Origin: Mercenaria mercenaria
Lineage: Eukaryota; Mollusca; Bivalvia; Venerida; Veneridae
Assembly (NCBI RefSeq): GCF_021730395.1
Contig: NC_069368.1
Span: forward strand, 11,178,001-11,242,000
Length of the DNA stretch: 64,000 nt
Direction of reading: 5' to 3'
Positions 14,101-29,100 of this stretch are shown piece by piece (within the stretch, counting starts at the first letter, position 1; each line of letters opens with the position of its first letter). The position numbers and the translations under genes were made by a program. The notes below the pieces were generated by a model. The model was given only the letters and a program-made list of their open reading frames with translations. It was not told the DNA's origin and did no database searches.

Positions 14101-17100
14101 TGTCTGTCGTCTGTCAACATTTAGCTTGTGTATGCGATAGAGGCTGTATTTTTCAACTGATCTTCATGAAGTTTGGTCAGAATGATTACCTTGATGAAAT
14201 CTAGGTCAAATTCGAAAATGGGTCATCTGGGGTCAAAAACTAGGTCACTAGATCAAATCAAAGAAAAACCTTGTGTATGCGATAAAGGCTGTATTTTTCA
14301 ACTGATCTTCATGAAATTTGGTCAGAATGATTACCTTGATGAAATCTAGGCCAAGTTTGAAAATGGGTCAGCTGGGGTCAAAAACTAGGTCACTAAGTCA
14401 AAAACTAAGTCACTATGTCAAATCAAAGAAAAACCTGGTGTATGCGATAGAGGCTGTATTTTTAGCTCACCTGAGCAATGCTCAGGTGAGTTTTTCTGAT
14501 CGCTCGATGTCCGGCGTCCGTCGTCCGTCGTCTGTCGTCCGTCGTCTGTCAACATTTAGCTTGTGTATGCGATAGAGGCTGTATTTTTCAATTAATCTTC
14601 ATGAATATTGGTCAGAATGATAACCTTGATGAAATCTAGGCCGAGTTCGAAAATGGGTCATCTCGGGTCAAAAACTAGGTCACTAGGTCAAATCAAAGAA
14701 AAACCTTGTGTATGCGATAGAGACTGTATTTTTCATTTAATCTTCATGAATATTGGTCAGAATGATAACTTTGATGAAATCTAGGCCGAGTTCGAAAATG
14801 GGTCATCTCAGGTCAAAAACTAGGTCACTAGGTCAAATCAAAGAAAAACCTTGTGTATGCGATAGAGGTGGTATTTTTCAATTAATCTTCATGAATATTG
14901 GTCAGAATGATAACCTTGATAAAATCTAAGCCGAGTTCGAAAATGGGTCATCTCGGGTCAAAAACTAGGTCACTAGGTCAAATCAAAGAAAAACCTTGTG
15001 TATGCGATAGAGGCTGTATTTTTCAATTCTTCTTCATGAATATTGGTCAGAATGATAACCTTGATGAAATCTAGGCCGAGTTCGAAAATGGGTCATCTCG
15101 GGTCAAAAACTAGGTCACTAGGTCAAATCAAAGAAAAACCTTGTGTATGCGATAGAGGCTGTATTTTTCAATTGATCTTCATGAATTTTGGTCAGAATGA
15201 TTGCCTTGATGAAATCTAGGCCGAGTTCGAAAATGGGTCATCTCGGGTCAAAAACTAGGTCACTAGGTCAAATCAACGAAAAACCTTGTGTATGCGATAG
15301 AGGCTGTATTTTTCAATTGATCTTCATGAATTTTGGTCAGAATGATTGCCTTGATGAAATCTAGGCCGAGTTCGAAAATGGGTCATCTCGGGTCAAAAAC
15401 TAGGTCACTAGGTCAAATCAAAGAAAAACCTTGTGTATGCGATAGAGGCTGTATTTTTCAATTGATCTTTATGAATTTTGGTCAGAATGATTGCCTTGAT
15501 GAAATCTAGGCCGAGTTCGAAAATGGGTCATCTCGGGTCAAAAACTAGGTCACTAGGTCAAATCAAAGAAAAACCTTGTGTATGCGATAGAGGCTGTATT
15601 TTTCAATTGATCTTCATGAATTTTGGTCAGAATGATTGCCTTGATGAAATCTAGGCCGAGTTCGAAAATGGGTCATCTCGGGTCAAAAACTAGGTCACTA
15701 GGTCAAATCAAAGAAAAACCTTGTGTATGCGATAGAGGTGGTATTTTTCAATTAATCTTCATGAATATTGGTCAGAATGATAACCTTGATGAAATCTAAG
15801 CCGAGTTCGAAAATGGGTCATCTCGGGTCAAAAACTAGGTCACTAGGTCAAATCAAAGAAAAACCTTGTGTATGCGATAGAGGCTGTATTTTTCTATTGA
15901 TCTTCATGAATTTTGGTCAGAATGATTGCCTTGATGAAATGTAGGCCGAGTTCGAAAATGGGTCATCTCGGGTCAAAAACTAGGTCACTAGGTCAAATCA
16001 AAGAAAAACCTTGTGTATGCGATAGAGGCTGTATTTTTCAATTGATCTTCATGAATTTTGGTCAGAATGATTGCCTTGATGAAATCTAGGCCGAGTTCAA
16101 AAATGAGTCATCTCGGGTCAAAAACTAGGTCACTAGGTCAAATCAAAGAAAAACCTTGTGTATGCGATAGAGGCTGTATTTTTCAATTGATCTTCATGAA
16201 TTTTAGTCAGAATGATGACCTTGATGAAATCTAGGCCGAGTTCGAAAATGGGTCATCTGGGGTCAAAAACTAGGTCACTAGGTCATATCACGTAAAAACC
16301 TTGTGTATGCGATAGAGGCTGTATTTTTCAATTGATCTTCATGAATTTTGGTCAGAATGATTGCCTTGATGAAATTTAGACCAAGTTCCAAAATGGGTCA
16401 TCTTGGGTCAAAAACTAGGTCACTAGGTCAAATCAAAGAAAAACCTTGTGTATGCAATAGAGGCTGTATTTTTCAACTGATCTTCATGAAATTTAGCCAG
16501 AATGATTACCTTGATAAAATCTAGGCTGATTTCGAAAATGGGTCATCTGGGGTCAAAAACTAGGTCACTAGGTCAAATCGAAGAAAAACATTGTGTATGC
16601 AATATAGGATGTATTTTTCAATTGATCTTCATGAAATTTGGTCAGAGTGATTGCCTTGATGAAAACTAGGTCGGTTTTGAATATGGGTTATCTGAGGTCA
16701 AAAACTAGGTCACTAGGTCAAATTAAAGAAAAATCTTGTGTATGCGATAGAGACTGTTTTTTGCAGTTGATATTTATGAAATTTGGTCAGGTTGATTGCC
16801 TTAATGAAATCTAGGACGAATTTGAATATGGGTCATCTGAGGTCAAAAACTAGGTCACTTGGTCAAATCAAAGAAAAAACTTCTGTATGTGATAGAGGCT
16901 GTATTTTTCAGTTGATCTTCATGAATTTTGGTCAGAATGATTGCCTTGATAAAATCTAGGTCGAGTTTGAACATGGGTCATCTAGGGTCAAAAACTAGGT
17001 CATATCTAAGAAAATGCTTGTTTTATCGCAAGAGACCAATTTTTTGGTCCAATCTTAATGAAAATTGGTCAGAATATTTGTTCCCATGAAATCACTAGGT

Positions 17101-20100
17101 CAAACATGTTTTACACTGTTATGGAGTGTTTCTTAGGTGAGCGACCTAGGGCCATCTTGGCCCTCTTGTTCAAATAATCTTTATAAATTTTGGTCAGAAT
17201 GATTGCCTTGATAAAATCTAGGTCAAGTTCGAATATGGGACATCTGGGGTTAAAAACTAGGTCACTAGGTCAAATCAAAGAAAAACCTTGTGTATGCAGT
17301 AGGGGCTGCATTTTATACCGGATCTTCATGAAATTTGATCAGAATGTTTGTCTTGATGAAATCTAGGTTGAATTTGAATATGGGTCATCTAGGGTCAAAA
17401 ACTAGGCCACCCAGTCAAATTAAAGAACAACCTTGTGTACGCAATAGGGGCTGCATTTTACACTGGATATTCATAAAATTTAGTCAGAATGATTGCCTTG
17501 ATGAATTCTAGGTCAAGTTAGAATATGGGTCATCTGTGGTCAGAAACTAGGTCACTAGTTCAAATCCAAGAAATACATTGTGTATGCAATAGAGACTGTA
17601 TTTTTCAATTGGTTTTCATGAAATTTGGTCAGAATGATAGCCTTAATGAAATTAAGGTCAAGTTTCATCTGGGGTCAAAAACTAGGTGGCTAGGACAAAT
17701 CAAAGAAAAATGTTTTGTATGTGATAGAGGCTGTATTTTTCAATTGATGTTCATGAAATTTGGTCAGAATGATTGCCTTGATTAAATCTAGGTTAAGTTC
17801 GAATGTAGGTCATCTTGGCTCAAAAACTAGGTCACTAGGTCAAATGGAAGAAAATACTTGTATACATTTAAGAGACCACATTTTTGGTCCAATCTTAGAG
17901 AAAAATTGGTCGAAATATTTGTTTCCATGAAATCACTAGGTCAAACATTTTTACGCTGTTATGGTAAGATGAGCGACCTAGGGCCATCTTGGCCCTCTTC
18001 TTTTATGCTAGCTTACGAGTAACATTAAGTAACTGCAGCATATGTCTGTTCTAGATTTTATGTCTGCTCAATAACTCCCATCAGGCATGGCGTTTAGAGT
18101 AACATGGCATATTTGTTAACCATAACATGTCAGATGACAAATTGCACAAAAAAAAATAGCTAGATCAACAGTACCAAGGTCAAGGTCAGGGTCACAATCT
18201 GGGGTCAAAGGTTAAGGTTTAGTTCTTGTCTGTAACTCTATCCTCCATCAAGGGATTTCGAAATAACCCTACAAATATCTTTAGCGTAGTATTTTTAGCT
18301 CACCTGTCACAAAGTGACAAGGTGAGCTTTTGTGATCGCGCGGTGTCCGTCGTCCGTTGTCCGTCCGTGCCTGCGTCCGTCCGTCCGTAAACTTTTGCTT
18401 GTGACCACTCTAGAGGTCACATTTTTCATGGGATCTTTATGAAAGTTGGTCAGAATGTTCATCTTGATGATATCTTGGTCAAGTTCGAAACTGGGTCACG
18501 TGCCATCAAAAACTAGGTCAGTAGATCTAAAAATAGAAAAACCTTGTGACCTCTCTAGAGGCCATATATTTCACAAGATCTTCATGAAACTTGGTCAGAG
18601 TGTTCACCTTGATGATATCTAGGTCAAGTTCGAAACTGGGTTACGTGCCATCAAAAACTAGGTCAGTAGGTCTAAAAATAGAAAAACCTTGTGACCTCTC
18701 TAGAGGCCATATATTTCACAAGATCTTCAAGAAAATTGGCCAGAACGTTCACCTTGATAATATCTAGGTCAAGTTCGAAACTGGGTCACGTGCCATCAAA
18801 AAGTAGGTCAGTAGGTCAGATAATAGAAAAACCTTGTGACCTCTCTAGAGGCCATATTTTTCATGGGATATGTATGAAAGTTGGTCTGAATGTTCATCTT
18901 GATGATATCTAGGTCAAGTTCAAAACTGGGTCATGTGCGGTCAAAAACTAGGTCAGTAGGTCTAAAAATAGAAAAACCTTATGACCTCTCTAGAGGCCAT
19001 ATATTTCATGAGATCTTCATGAAAATTGGTCAGAATGTTTACCTTGATGATATCTAGGTCAAGTTCGAAAGTGGGTCACGTGCCTTCAAAAACAAGGTCA
19101 GAAGGTCAAATAATAGAAAAACCTTGTGATCTCTCTAGAGGCCATATTTTTCATGGGATCTGTATGAAAATTAGTCTGAATGTTCATCTTGTTGATATCT
19201 AGGTCAACTTCGAAAGTGGGTCACGTGCCATCAAAAACTAGGTCAGTAGGTCAAATAATAGAAAAACCTTGTGACCTCTCTAAAGGCCATATTTTTCATG
19301 GGATCTGTATGAAAATTGGTCTGAATGTTCATCTTGATGATATCTAGGTCAAGTTCGAAAGAGGTTCATGTACGGTCAAAAACTAGGTCATTAGGTCTAA
19401 AAATAGAAAAACCTTGTGACCTCTCTAGAGACCATACTTGTGAATGGATCTCCATAAAAATTGGTCAGAATGTTCACCTTGATGATATCTAGGTCAAGTT
19501 TGAAACTGGGTCACGTGCCTTAAAAAACTAGGTCAGTAGGTCAAATAATAAAAAAACCTTGTGACCTCTCTAGAGGCCATACTTTTCATGGGATCTGTAT
19601 GAAAGTTGGTCTGAATGTTCATCTTGATGATATCTAGGTCAAGTTTGAAACTGGATCAACTGCGGTCAAAAACTAGGTCAGTAGGTCTAAAATTATTAAA
19701 ATCTTTTGACCTCTCTGGAGACCATATTTTTCAATGGATCTTCATGAAAATTGTTCAGAATTTTTATCTTGATAATATCTAGGTCAAGTTCGAAAGTGGG
19801 TCACATGAGCTCAAAAACTAGGTCACTGTGTCAAATAATAGAAAAAACTACGTCATACTCAAAACTGGGTCATGTGGGAAGAGGTGAGCGATTCAGGACC
19901 ATCATGGTCCTCTTGTTATAATTGTCTCACATCTGTTATAATTGACCCAGGTAAAACCTAGGTCTTAACTTGTAAGGTCAAGGTCACACTTTGATGAAAG
20001 GTTTACAGGTTAATTTTGTGATAAATAAATAACATCATCCAGCAAAGGGATTTTGAAATAACTGCAGGAATTCTTGCACTAGCACGATGTTTAGCACAAT

Positions 20101-23100
20101 ACCTGTATCTCTATTATTATTATTTCATAAACCCTATGTAGAATTTGAACAAAACTTAATTTTTAGGTCACTTGAACTTCATTCAGGGTGAGCTTTTAAT
20201 AAAGGTTGATGGTATAGTAACAGCTGTAGGATGTGCATATGTGTTGAAATGTGAACAGATATGACATTTATTATTTTATGTCAAACTTTCAGATACTTGA
20301 AGTTGACTTGTTTGGATATTCTTGACATATGTCCTACTATTTTATCCTGACATACCTCTTTTGCTCATAGACAGTTTCATAAATTGAAGGTTGGGTTAAA
20401 CTAGTACTATAATGTTACTTACATTTATATATAACTGCCTCGGTAGCCTAGTGTTAGAGCATCCGCTTTGAGTGTGGGAAGTTGTGGGTTCAATCCCTAG
20501 CCACGTCATACCAAAGACGTAAAAAATGGAACTAGTAGCTTACTCGCTTGGCACTCAGCATTAAGAGGATAGTGCTAGGACTGGTCAGCCCGGTGTCAGT
20601 ATAATGTGACTGGGTGGGGTATCATGCCACGTGTCTATGGCGTGATATTCCAGTGAGGCAGCACTATAAAGTTGGGCATTGTGCTCACTGCTACAAGTAG
20701 ACACCGTTGTTTATATGACTGAACAAGAGTGCCAGAATGTCACAATATACGCCTGTCACAGCAAATTTCTTTACTCTAGCACCTGTATTTGCAGATGTAA
20801 TTTTAATTTTGTGGTTGTTTAGTAATCATTGTAATTCTTTTGTTTTTCTAAGTCCACAAAAAAACTCCTTACCAGGTAGAGATACCTTAAAATACACCTA
20901 AAATTAGAAAGTTACAACTATGTTGTACCACAGAAAAGTGGTCTTGGTTTTTCCCTACGGTCAATTATAAAAAAGTTACAATTTAAGTTATTTATAGTAA
21001 CAACTAAGGGAAGTCTTTAAAAAAAAAAAAAAAAAAAAAAAAATTCCAAAAAAAAAAATTGTAAGTCCACACAAAAATCCATACCAGGTAGAGATTGGTC
21101 AAAATACACCTCAAAATTGGATGTAACATGCATGTTGTACTACAGAAAAGTGGTCTCGATTTTTCCCTATGTCTAGTAATAAAAAAGTTACAATATAAGC
21201 TATTTATAGTAACAACAAAGGGAAGTAATTCTAAAGAAGGGAACTGCGCATGACACTTCGTCTCATGATGGTGTATAATTGTGCCAAGTTACATCAAAAT
21301 CCCTCTATGCATGAAGAAGAAATGCTTCGGACAGTCATTCTTGTATCTGACCTTTGGCCTCTAAGTGTGACCTTAGACCTAGGGACCTGGTTCTTCCGCA
21401 TGACACTCTGTCTTGTGGTGGTGAACATTTGTGCCAAGTTATATCAAAATCCCTCTATGCATGAAAAAGAAATGCTCCGGACAAAGTTTTCATTCTTGTA
21501 TCCTTTGACCTCTAAGTGTGACCTTGACCTTAGACCTAGGGACCTGGTTTCTTTTGCAAGACACTCTGTCTCATGATGATGCACAATTGTGCCAACTTTC
21601 ATCAAAATCCCTCTATGCATGAAGAAGATATGCTCCGGACAAAGTTTTCATTCTTGTATCCTTTGACCTCTAAGTGTGACCTTGACCTTAGACCTAGGGA
21701 CCTGGTTCTTGCGCATGACACTCCGTCTCATGATGATAAACAATTGTGCCAACTTTCATCAAAATCCCTCTATGCATGAAGAAGATATGCTCCTGACAAA
21801 GTCCTACTTGAATTTGACCTTTGACCTCTAAGTGTGACTTTGACCTTAGACCTAGGGACCTGGTTCTTGCGCATGACACTCTGTCTCATGATGGTGAACA
21901 ACTGTGCCAAGTTTCATCAAAATCCCTTCATGCATGTAGAAGATATGCTCCGGACAAGGTCTGTGGACGCCGCCCGCCCGCCCATCCGCCCGCCAGGGGC
22001 GTTCCCATAATACGTCCCGTTTTTCAAACGGGCGTATAAAAATTGTTGAAAAAGACCTTAAACCCGAACACACACACACATACATTTATATAATTTATCA
22101 GTCAGTCAGTAACATCAATCTATGTTACAGGAACTATGTGTGGGAGATAATGCATTCAACCATCAACAAGATGAGTAAACACGTTGAGAAGCTTCAAAAA
22201 GAGGCTGAAGATGCCAGAGACTTGTTGGATGCAGCAAAGAAAAAGGTGAACTTTTGATTAATTTAAATGAAATTTTCTTATTCGGTAATTCCTGACACAT
22301 TTTTATCTCAAATCCTTTTGATATAGTGTCTGTGTTTTTGTAGGTGTGAGTAAAAGGATTTGATTATTCATAGCAGATTGTAGGTTTATGACCTTGATTG
22401 AATTTTATTGTTTTGTCACCATCATTGCAAACTTCTGATTGAATGTTTCTCCTTTAAGGCAGAGATGATTCAAATCTGTTGTGAAAGAGTATCCAGTATG
22501 ATTTACCATTGTATTTACAAAAGGAAATCTAAGACAGTTTAGCCAGTATTATCTATGTAATACTAGTTATTTCATGATTTCTAGACAGTTTGGTCAGTAT
22601 CTTATGTAATACTAGTTATTTCATGATTTCTAGACAGTTTGGTCAGAATCTTATATAATACTAGTTATTTCATGATTTCTAGACAGTTTAGTCAGTATTA
22701 TGTATGTAATACTAGTTATTTCATGATTTCTATGTTCTGTAGATGGCAGATGGGTTAGACTATGAGGAAGACGATGAGATACCAACAGAGGAGATGGTTG
22801 AGAGGATGGAGGAAAGGCTCGAACTTGTACAGAATCAACAAAAACGATTGTTTCTCATCATCTTTCAGGTATGTATTCACTTAGAGTAACAAATTTTTTC
22901 CTTGTAGCTTATAATATTGGAGCTGGTTCATTTATCAACCTGTCTAGAGGAAATACTGCTGGGAAACATGTTCTTTTGTTCTGTAGAGATTACTAGGATC
23001 TGGAACTGCCGATAACTGAAACATGTTGACCATCCTGTGTAGTTTGAGTAAACAAGTTTGACTATAAATTGTGTCAGTGTGACTTTTACACCAACAAAAC

Positions 23101-26100
23101 AAACAGATAAAAGTCTTACCATGTTTTCAATTTTACTCTTGATTTGCATTGAAAAGTTCTCATAGGTGTGCAACATACACAGGAATTTCATATGCAGTTC
23201 GACTTATTTCTTGTTAAACATTACTCTTTGAAAAAAGGAAAAATGAAATAAAACACAGTTTGATTGAATTGTTGTTAAACAGTGATATATTAGGTTGATA
23301 TTCTTTATGTAAGCATCAACAGAATGTTTATGACTGTTAAAAAGACTAACACATACTTAGGGGGAAAAGTAATATATCTCCCACCACACAGTGGTGTGGG
23401 AGATATATTGATTTACTCCAGTCTCTGTGTGTGTTTGTCTGTCTGTCACTCTGTCACAAATCTTGTCTGCACTCTTTAAGTCGAACATTTCTCATCCGAT
23501 CTTCACCAAACTTGAACAAAAAATTTTTGCCAATAAGTCCTCGGCCAAGTTCGATAACTAGCCAAATCGGCCCAGGCACTTCAGAATTATGGCCCTTGAA
23601 CATAATTACTGATAGGACGGTTACTCCAACATGTGAATTACCAAAAGGCCGCTTACTCTAACACGTAAACATTATATAAAGACAGATTTACTAATCAGAT
23701 GATTAGGCAGTTGTGGGAGACATGCGCTTTTCTCAAAAGCACCTCTAGTTTCCCTCAAAAATCCATAAAAAGTGAGTACTCTGAAAGCTACTTATTGCAA
23801 TGTTCATGAAAGACCCTGAAAATTCACAGGACAGTCGGTCTGGTAAACATGATTTTTTTACTGGACCGGATAATATTTTACCAGACCTAATCCTTTTTAA
23901 TAAATTAGGGGCCTCCGTGGCCGAGTGGTTAGAGTCGTTGACTTCAAACCATTTGCCCCTCATCGATGTGGGTTCGAAACCTCATTTGGGGTGTAGAATT
24001 CTTCACGTGAGGAAGCCATCCAGCTGGCTTACGGAAGGTCGGTGGTTCTACCCAGGTGCCCGCTCCTGATGAAATAGTGCACGGAGGGGCACCTGGGGTC
24101 TTCCTCCACCATTAAAGCTGGAAAGTCGCCATATGACCTAAAATTGTGTCGGTGCGACGTTAAACCCAACAAAATAAATAAATAAATAAGATATCTGATC
24201 TTTAAAACTGGTATTTATACATAGTCTATATAGACAGCATTACACAAATTACATCCCTTAAGTTTATTTCCACATATTAATTGAAACAGATTTCAGACAT
24301 TAAGTTTTCAGGCTGTAAAAAGTCTCCCCGTACTTGGATTCAGTGTTGTTATATTTTCTGGTCCTTTGGGATCATGGAGTCCTTTCAACATATGTGTAAT
24401 AGAGTCCCGCTTAAGCCGGTGCTAGCGGGTGTGAGAGGTGTTGCACATTTCATTACCTGTCATGAACAGACTCAATCAAAACGAGTCTACTGTTATTCTT
24501 CTTGGTTGCATTCTTTGCTTCCAAAGAATCTTTTTACAGATTTTATTCATGTTCATTTGCTATATCATTGCTATCTTTTCCCACACAAGTTTATTGTTTG
24601 CACAGAGTCCCGTTGATGTTGACATTGAAAGAGAAAGATGACCTTGGAATTTCTTGGAATTCCCGTCTGGTTCCCGTGTACATAAATCGAGAACCATTCA
24701 CGAATAGTCTGAACAACGCATCCAATGATAACACGCGTTCTTAGAATTGTCGTGAATATCGTGAGGGGTTTCCACTGTTGCTATTTTAAGTACCAATCAA
24801 ACAAGCGATTACTAAAATATAGTTTGACATCATTTCTCGGGATTCGATGTTACAATAATAATGAAAGTCAAACTTTAGCGAAATCGTGGAGGACTTTCTT
24901 CTTATTTTATCATATTGACATGCAATTTTTATCGGACACTCGGTCTTGTGAACGGCGGACTGGCTCAAAATTGACCAGACATGTCCTACGGCTTTCGCGA
25001 CCTCTGTTTATTGACGTAAGATTTTTGCGTAATATTCCTGAAACAACCAAAAATATTGTGCAGAAGGTAGCAAACCATTGCAGTGCCTTTGAAAAAGGCA
25101 GGAAATTTACACTCTTGCTTTTTACCAATATCTAACTTTTATTTTCACCCCTTTTGTCATTTTTCAGTGTCAAATGTACATTACCGGTATAGCCAAACTT
25201 TGTGGAACATGCTGAAAAATTTCAACCAAACTGTGGGCGAGTGGCTTTAACCATAAATTACTTATTCATTTCAGAGATTTATCATTATTTTGACAGACCA
25301 TTTAGCTAGATGTGAAAGTGAGGGAATTGATTATCAAACACCATGGTATAAATGGGTCATTGAAAGACTTCAGGAAGTGTTTCTCCTTGTGAGTATTACA
25401 TTCCATATGTTAACTGGTACATACTGAAGACTAAATACATCTTTATTCCAAAAATAGTTGTTGTACTGCAGTAACAGATATATGGTTGTAGTTAAAACTT
25501 CTCAATATAACATGGTTTTTCAGTGTTGAATAAGAAAACACAGGAGATGGTTCAGTTTTGCCCAAAATCTCTAAGTGCAGTAAATTTCAAGTACTCTAAC
25601 ATTGAAAACTATTGTTTTATCAGACTTCATGCAATAGTTTGCTATTGATTTATTTCTGAAGAACATATTATGTGACATAATACACTTTTAACTCCATGGA
25701 TGTTGGAAACCATCAATTTTTAACCAACATTTAAAAAAGTATCAAGTTTTCAGTATCAACACAGCTCGTGACCACATCAAAAATGACTATATATCTCTAT
25801 GTTTTGTATGTGAAAGAAACTGGACCTTTGATCAAAATATTTTTGTGATCCTTGATTTTGCTCACTACTAAAACACTCCCATACATCCTAAATGTGGTAA
25901 AAAATACCTATTTCGAGGGTTCATCGCAATAAGGGCGTAACTACATTTTTGAAAACTTCACAAGAGAAGAAAAAAACTATTTTGTTTTCTTCTGTGTTCA
26001 GTCACATACAAATTTACCAAAGTTTTTCACTTAATATTAGACATGTTATATGAAACATTAAACAACATGAATGAAATTTGACAAAATAACAGTATATTTT

Positions 26101-29100
26101 AAAACATGTGACTTAAGCCCTTATTGCATGATTTTTCATGTAAATCTGGAGTAATTTTATATGCAAGATGGGCGTAAGTGGACTTACGCCTTTATTGCAT
26201 GAAATTTTCTGTTGAAGTTGGTAAAATTGTGTCATGCAACAAGGTAGTATGTACAAAAAAGTAAATACAACTAAAGCATACTAGCACTTTTATACTCATT
26301 TTAAATGAAACATTTAAGAACATAATTGAAACTGAAGAATATAACAGCCTATTTTAAAGTATCAGACTTAACAGCAGGATTTTTTCATGTAAATCCGGAG
26401 AGACTGTATTTGCAAAATGGGCAAAAGTGTTCTTTTGCAGTAAAATTTCAATTAAAGTTTCTGATGAATTTAATATTTTTTTCACGTAAAATGGTATTAC
26501 TATACAACAGAATACAATCATAAAAAACTAATTTATGTCTGCATTTTCTTTAATTAAACTGAATATTACACATTTCATTTTTTTTCCTCCAGGCCTGAAT
26601 GAATATCTTTCTATTTGGCACTATGATAAAGGGAAAACAACAACAACAAGAAAGACTTTAAAATAGCAAAGCAGTATATAGGGAGTCTATCAAATATCAA
26701 ATAGGACAAATGAAATCTGTCAGTCACTCTATTTCTTAAATTTCAGTCTTGCAAGCTTTATCAAAGACAAATGACATTAATTGTATATCTGACAAAATGA
26801 AAACACCACAAAATACAGGACATGACACACAGGAGATGGCCTCAGTTACCACAGCACAGTAACAGCATCTCTGCTGCATGTTATAACATGGCAATTTTCC
26901 TTGCCTATTAATTAATAAACTGAAACGGGGAGCGGTAGTCTAGTGGATAAGGTGTCAACCGCTCATTCATGGGGTCGTGGGTTTGAGCCCCACAACCATG
27001 ACCTCTCATATTTATGACACCAGTATTGGATTTTCCAGAAGCAGACACAAGAGTGGTTTCAAACTGAAAACTAGATGTGTGTATAAAGGACACAGGTGCC
27101 CCCGCCTCCTGTCACTGTACATAATTATTATTATTATACCAGATTTATATAGCGCCCTTTTCATGATCAATTTCACGTTCAAAGGCGTTTTACATACTGG
27201 TAGTTCAAGTGCAGCCACACAGGGCGCATAATTCATCCTCTACTAGTACAGACACAGAGCGATCTGACCATAGGGACAGAGTGAGACAAAGCCCCCATGA
27301 TAGAGATTTGAAATCAGATACAAGCTTGTCCGGCTAACTTAGCCTAGCTCGTTGCGAATAGACAGCCTGGTTCTTTAACGTGCCCAGTGTATAGCACTGA
27401 TACACGCAAGGATTGCCTGGGTTCCTGACCAGTACACCTCTAGTTGGGTGGGAAACACTGAAAAGCGTTTCTGAAAATTTCAGAGTAGCTGTCGGAGATC
27501 AAACCCCCGACCTCAGGATTGGAAGGCCAGTGTGCAAACCACTGAGCTATCCATCCACCTATACATCATGGTTTCATGACTCTGGGTAAAATATATTTGA
27601 TACATGCAACACAATTAAATGTTTCATCACTTTAATGTGTATTTTTCGCAAAGTCAGAGACCATAACTCCTGACTGGCTGAAAGAAATCCCAAACAGAAC
27701 ACCCAAATGTACAAGTTCACATGTTATAACAATCCCCTGATGTTTTCTGACTCTAATTCAAATACTTCTTGAGATACAGGCAACACAAACTTGTTTGCAC
27801 GTATGCATTTTTTTTTACTTAAGGCCCATAACACTAGTATGACCAAAAGAAATCCTGAATGAAACCTTAGGTGCACAAATTTCCATGCTGAATAATATTT
27901 TTCCTCTTTGACCCGTGGTCAAATACGTTTTAAGATAAAGTGTGACATACACTTTTATATTCATTTTATGCATATTTTTTATTAAGTGAAGGGCCATAAC
28001 TCTGGTCTGGCTGAATAAAATCACAAACAAAACCCAAGGGGGCAGGCACAGAACTGCTGAATAATAATCCTGTAACGTTTCATAATCTCTAATGTCAAAT
28101 GCTTTCTGAGTTACTGTTATATGACACAGACTTAAAATAAAATGTTGGTCAGCTGTGAGAGATCCAAATTAAAAAACTAGCTAGGTGCACAATTTCACTT
28201 AATTGAGCTTGATGACACTTTGTAAAATACCTTTTTTGAGATATGCACAACATAAATTTGGACGAAAATACAAGGGCAACTCAAAGTGCCTCCACTCAAC
28301 CCTTGCTCACGAAATTCTGGATGGCTCAAAAATCACACAGTGACTGTAACAATGTTAATACCAAAAGAATCTGTATAGTTGCAGATTTAGCATGCCTATC
28401 ATTTGACATATTCCACCTGAGCACAATGCAAGAACCACAAGTTGGTTTATAAGTAAATATAAGAAGATAAAAATGCCCAGGAAATTTGCTGAAATGGCAT
28501 AGAAAATATGTGGTAAGTACCGGTATACAAAACAAGAGCACAGCCTTGTGGGTGCAGACACTCGTCTGATTTTATTGTCTCTGTATAATAGAAATATTGT
28601 CTACCCATGATTTTCTAAGTTCAAAAGGGGCCATAATTCTTGCAAAAACAATTTAAAATTACGGTACTTGCTTTGCAGAGTCAGCTTTAATAGCGAATAC
28701 CTTCACCAAGAATTAAAGCAACAGCTTTGACCTTTAAGGAGAAAAGTTGACCTAAATGCAAAATTTAACTAAAAAAACAAAAACACTAAAAAAAACTGAT
28801 ATTTTCCTATTCCAGAAAGGGGCCATGATTCTTGCAAAAAGCAGGATGGAGTTATGTTTCTTGCTGTACGTAGTCAGTTACTGATGTTGAACAAGCGTTG
28901 CAAGTTTTAAAGCATGCGAACACTGACGCAGACGTTGACGCCTGATCAATTGATGACAACAACTCGTCAATAAAAAAAAAAAAAAAAAATCAGATAAGCT
29001 AAAAAGCTTCGAATATTACCAAACTGGCATCATGTATTATTATGTTACTGAATAATACAGTCACACTTACATTTCAAAGAATGTATGCTGTATGTCTTAG

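Noticed and set aside
14459-17170. Regular direct repeats that could look like a CRISPR array
   Set aside because: The units are about 143 bp and contiguous without unique spacers, lie in an intron of an animal gene, and have transposon-type ends.
20434-20510. Possible tRNA genes (also at 23908, 26927, 27490-27560, 48636, 49880-49948, 59005-59075)
   Set aside because: A and B boxes are present, but the sequences do not fold into full cloverleaves and continue into SINE bodies with repeats elsewhere in the window.
24725-25135. A 136-codon open frame on the + strand
   Set aside because: No recognisable domain, lies in an NCBP1 intron in repeat-rich DNA, and has no splice or family support.
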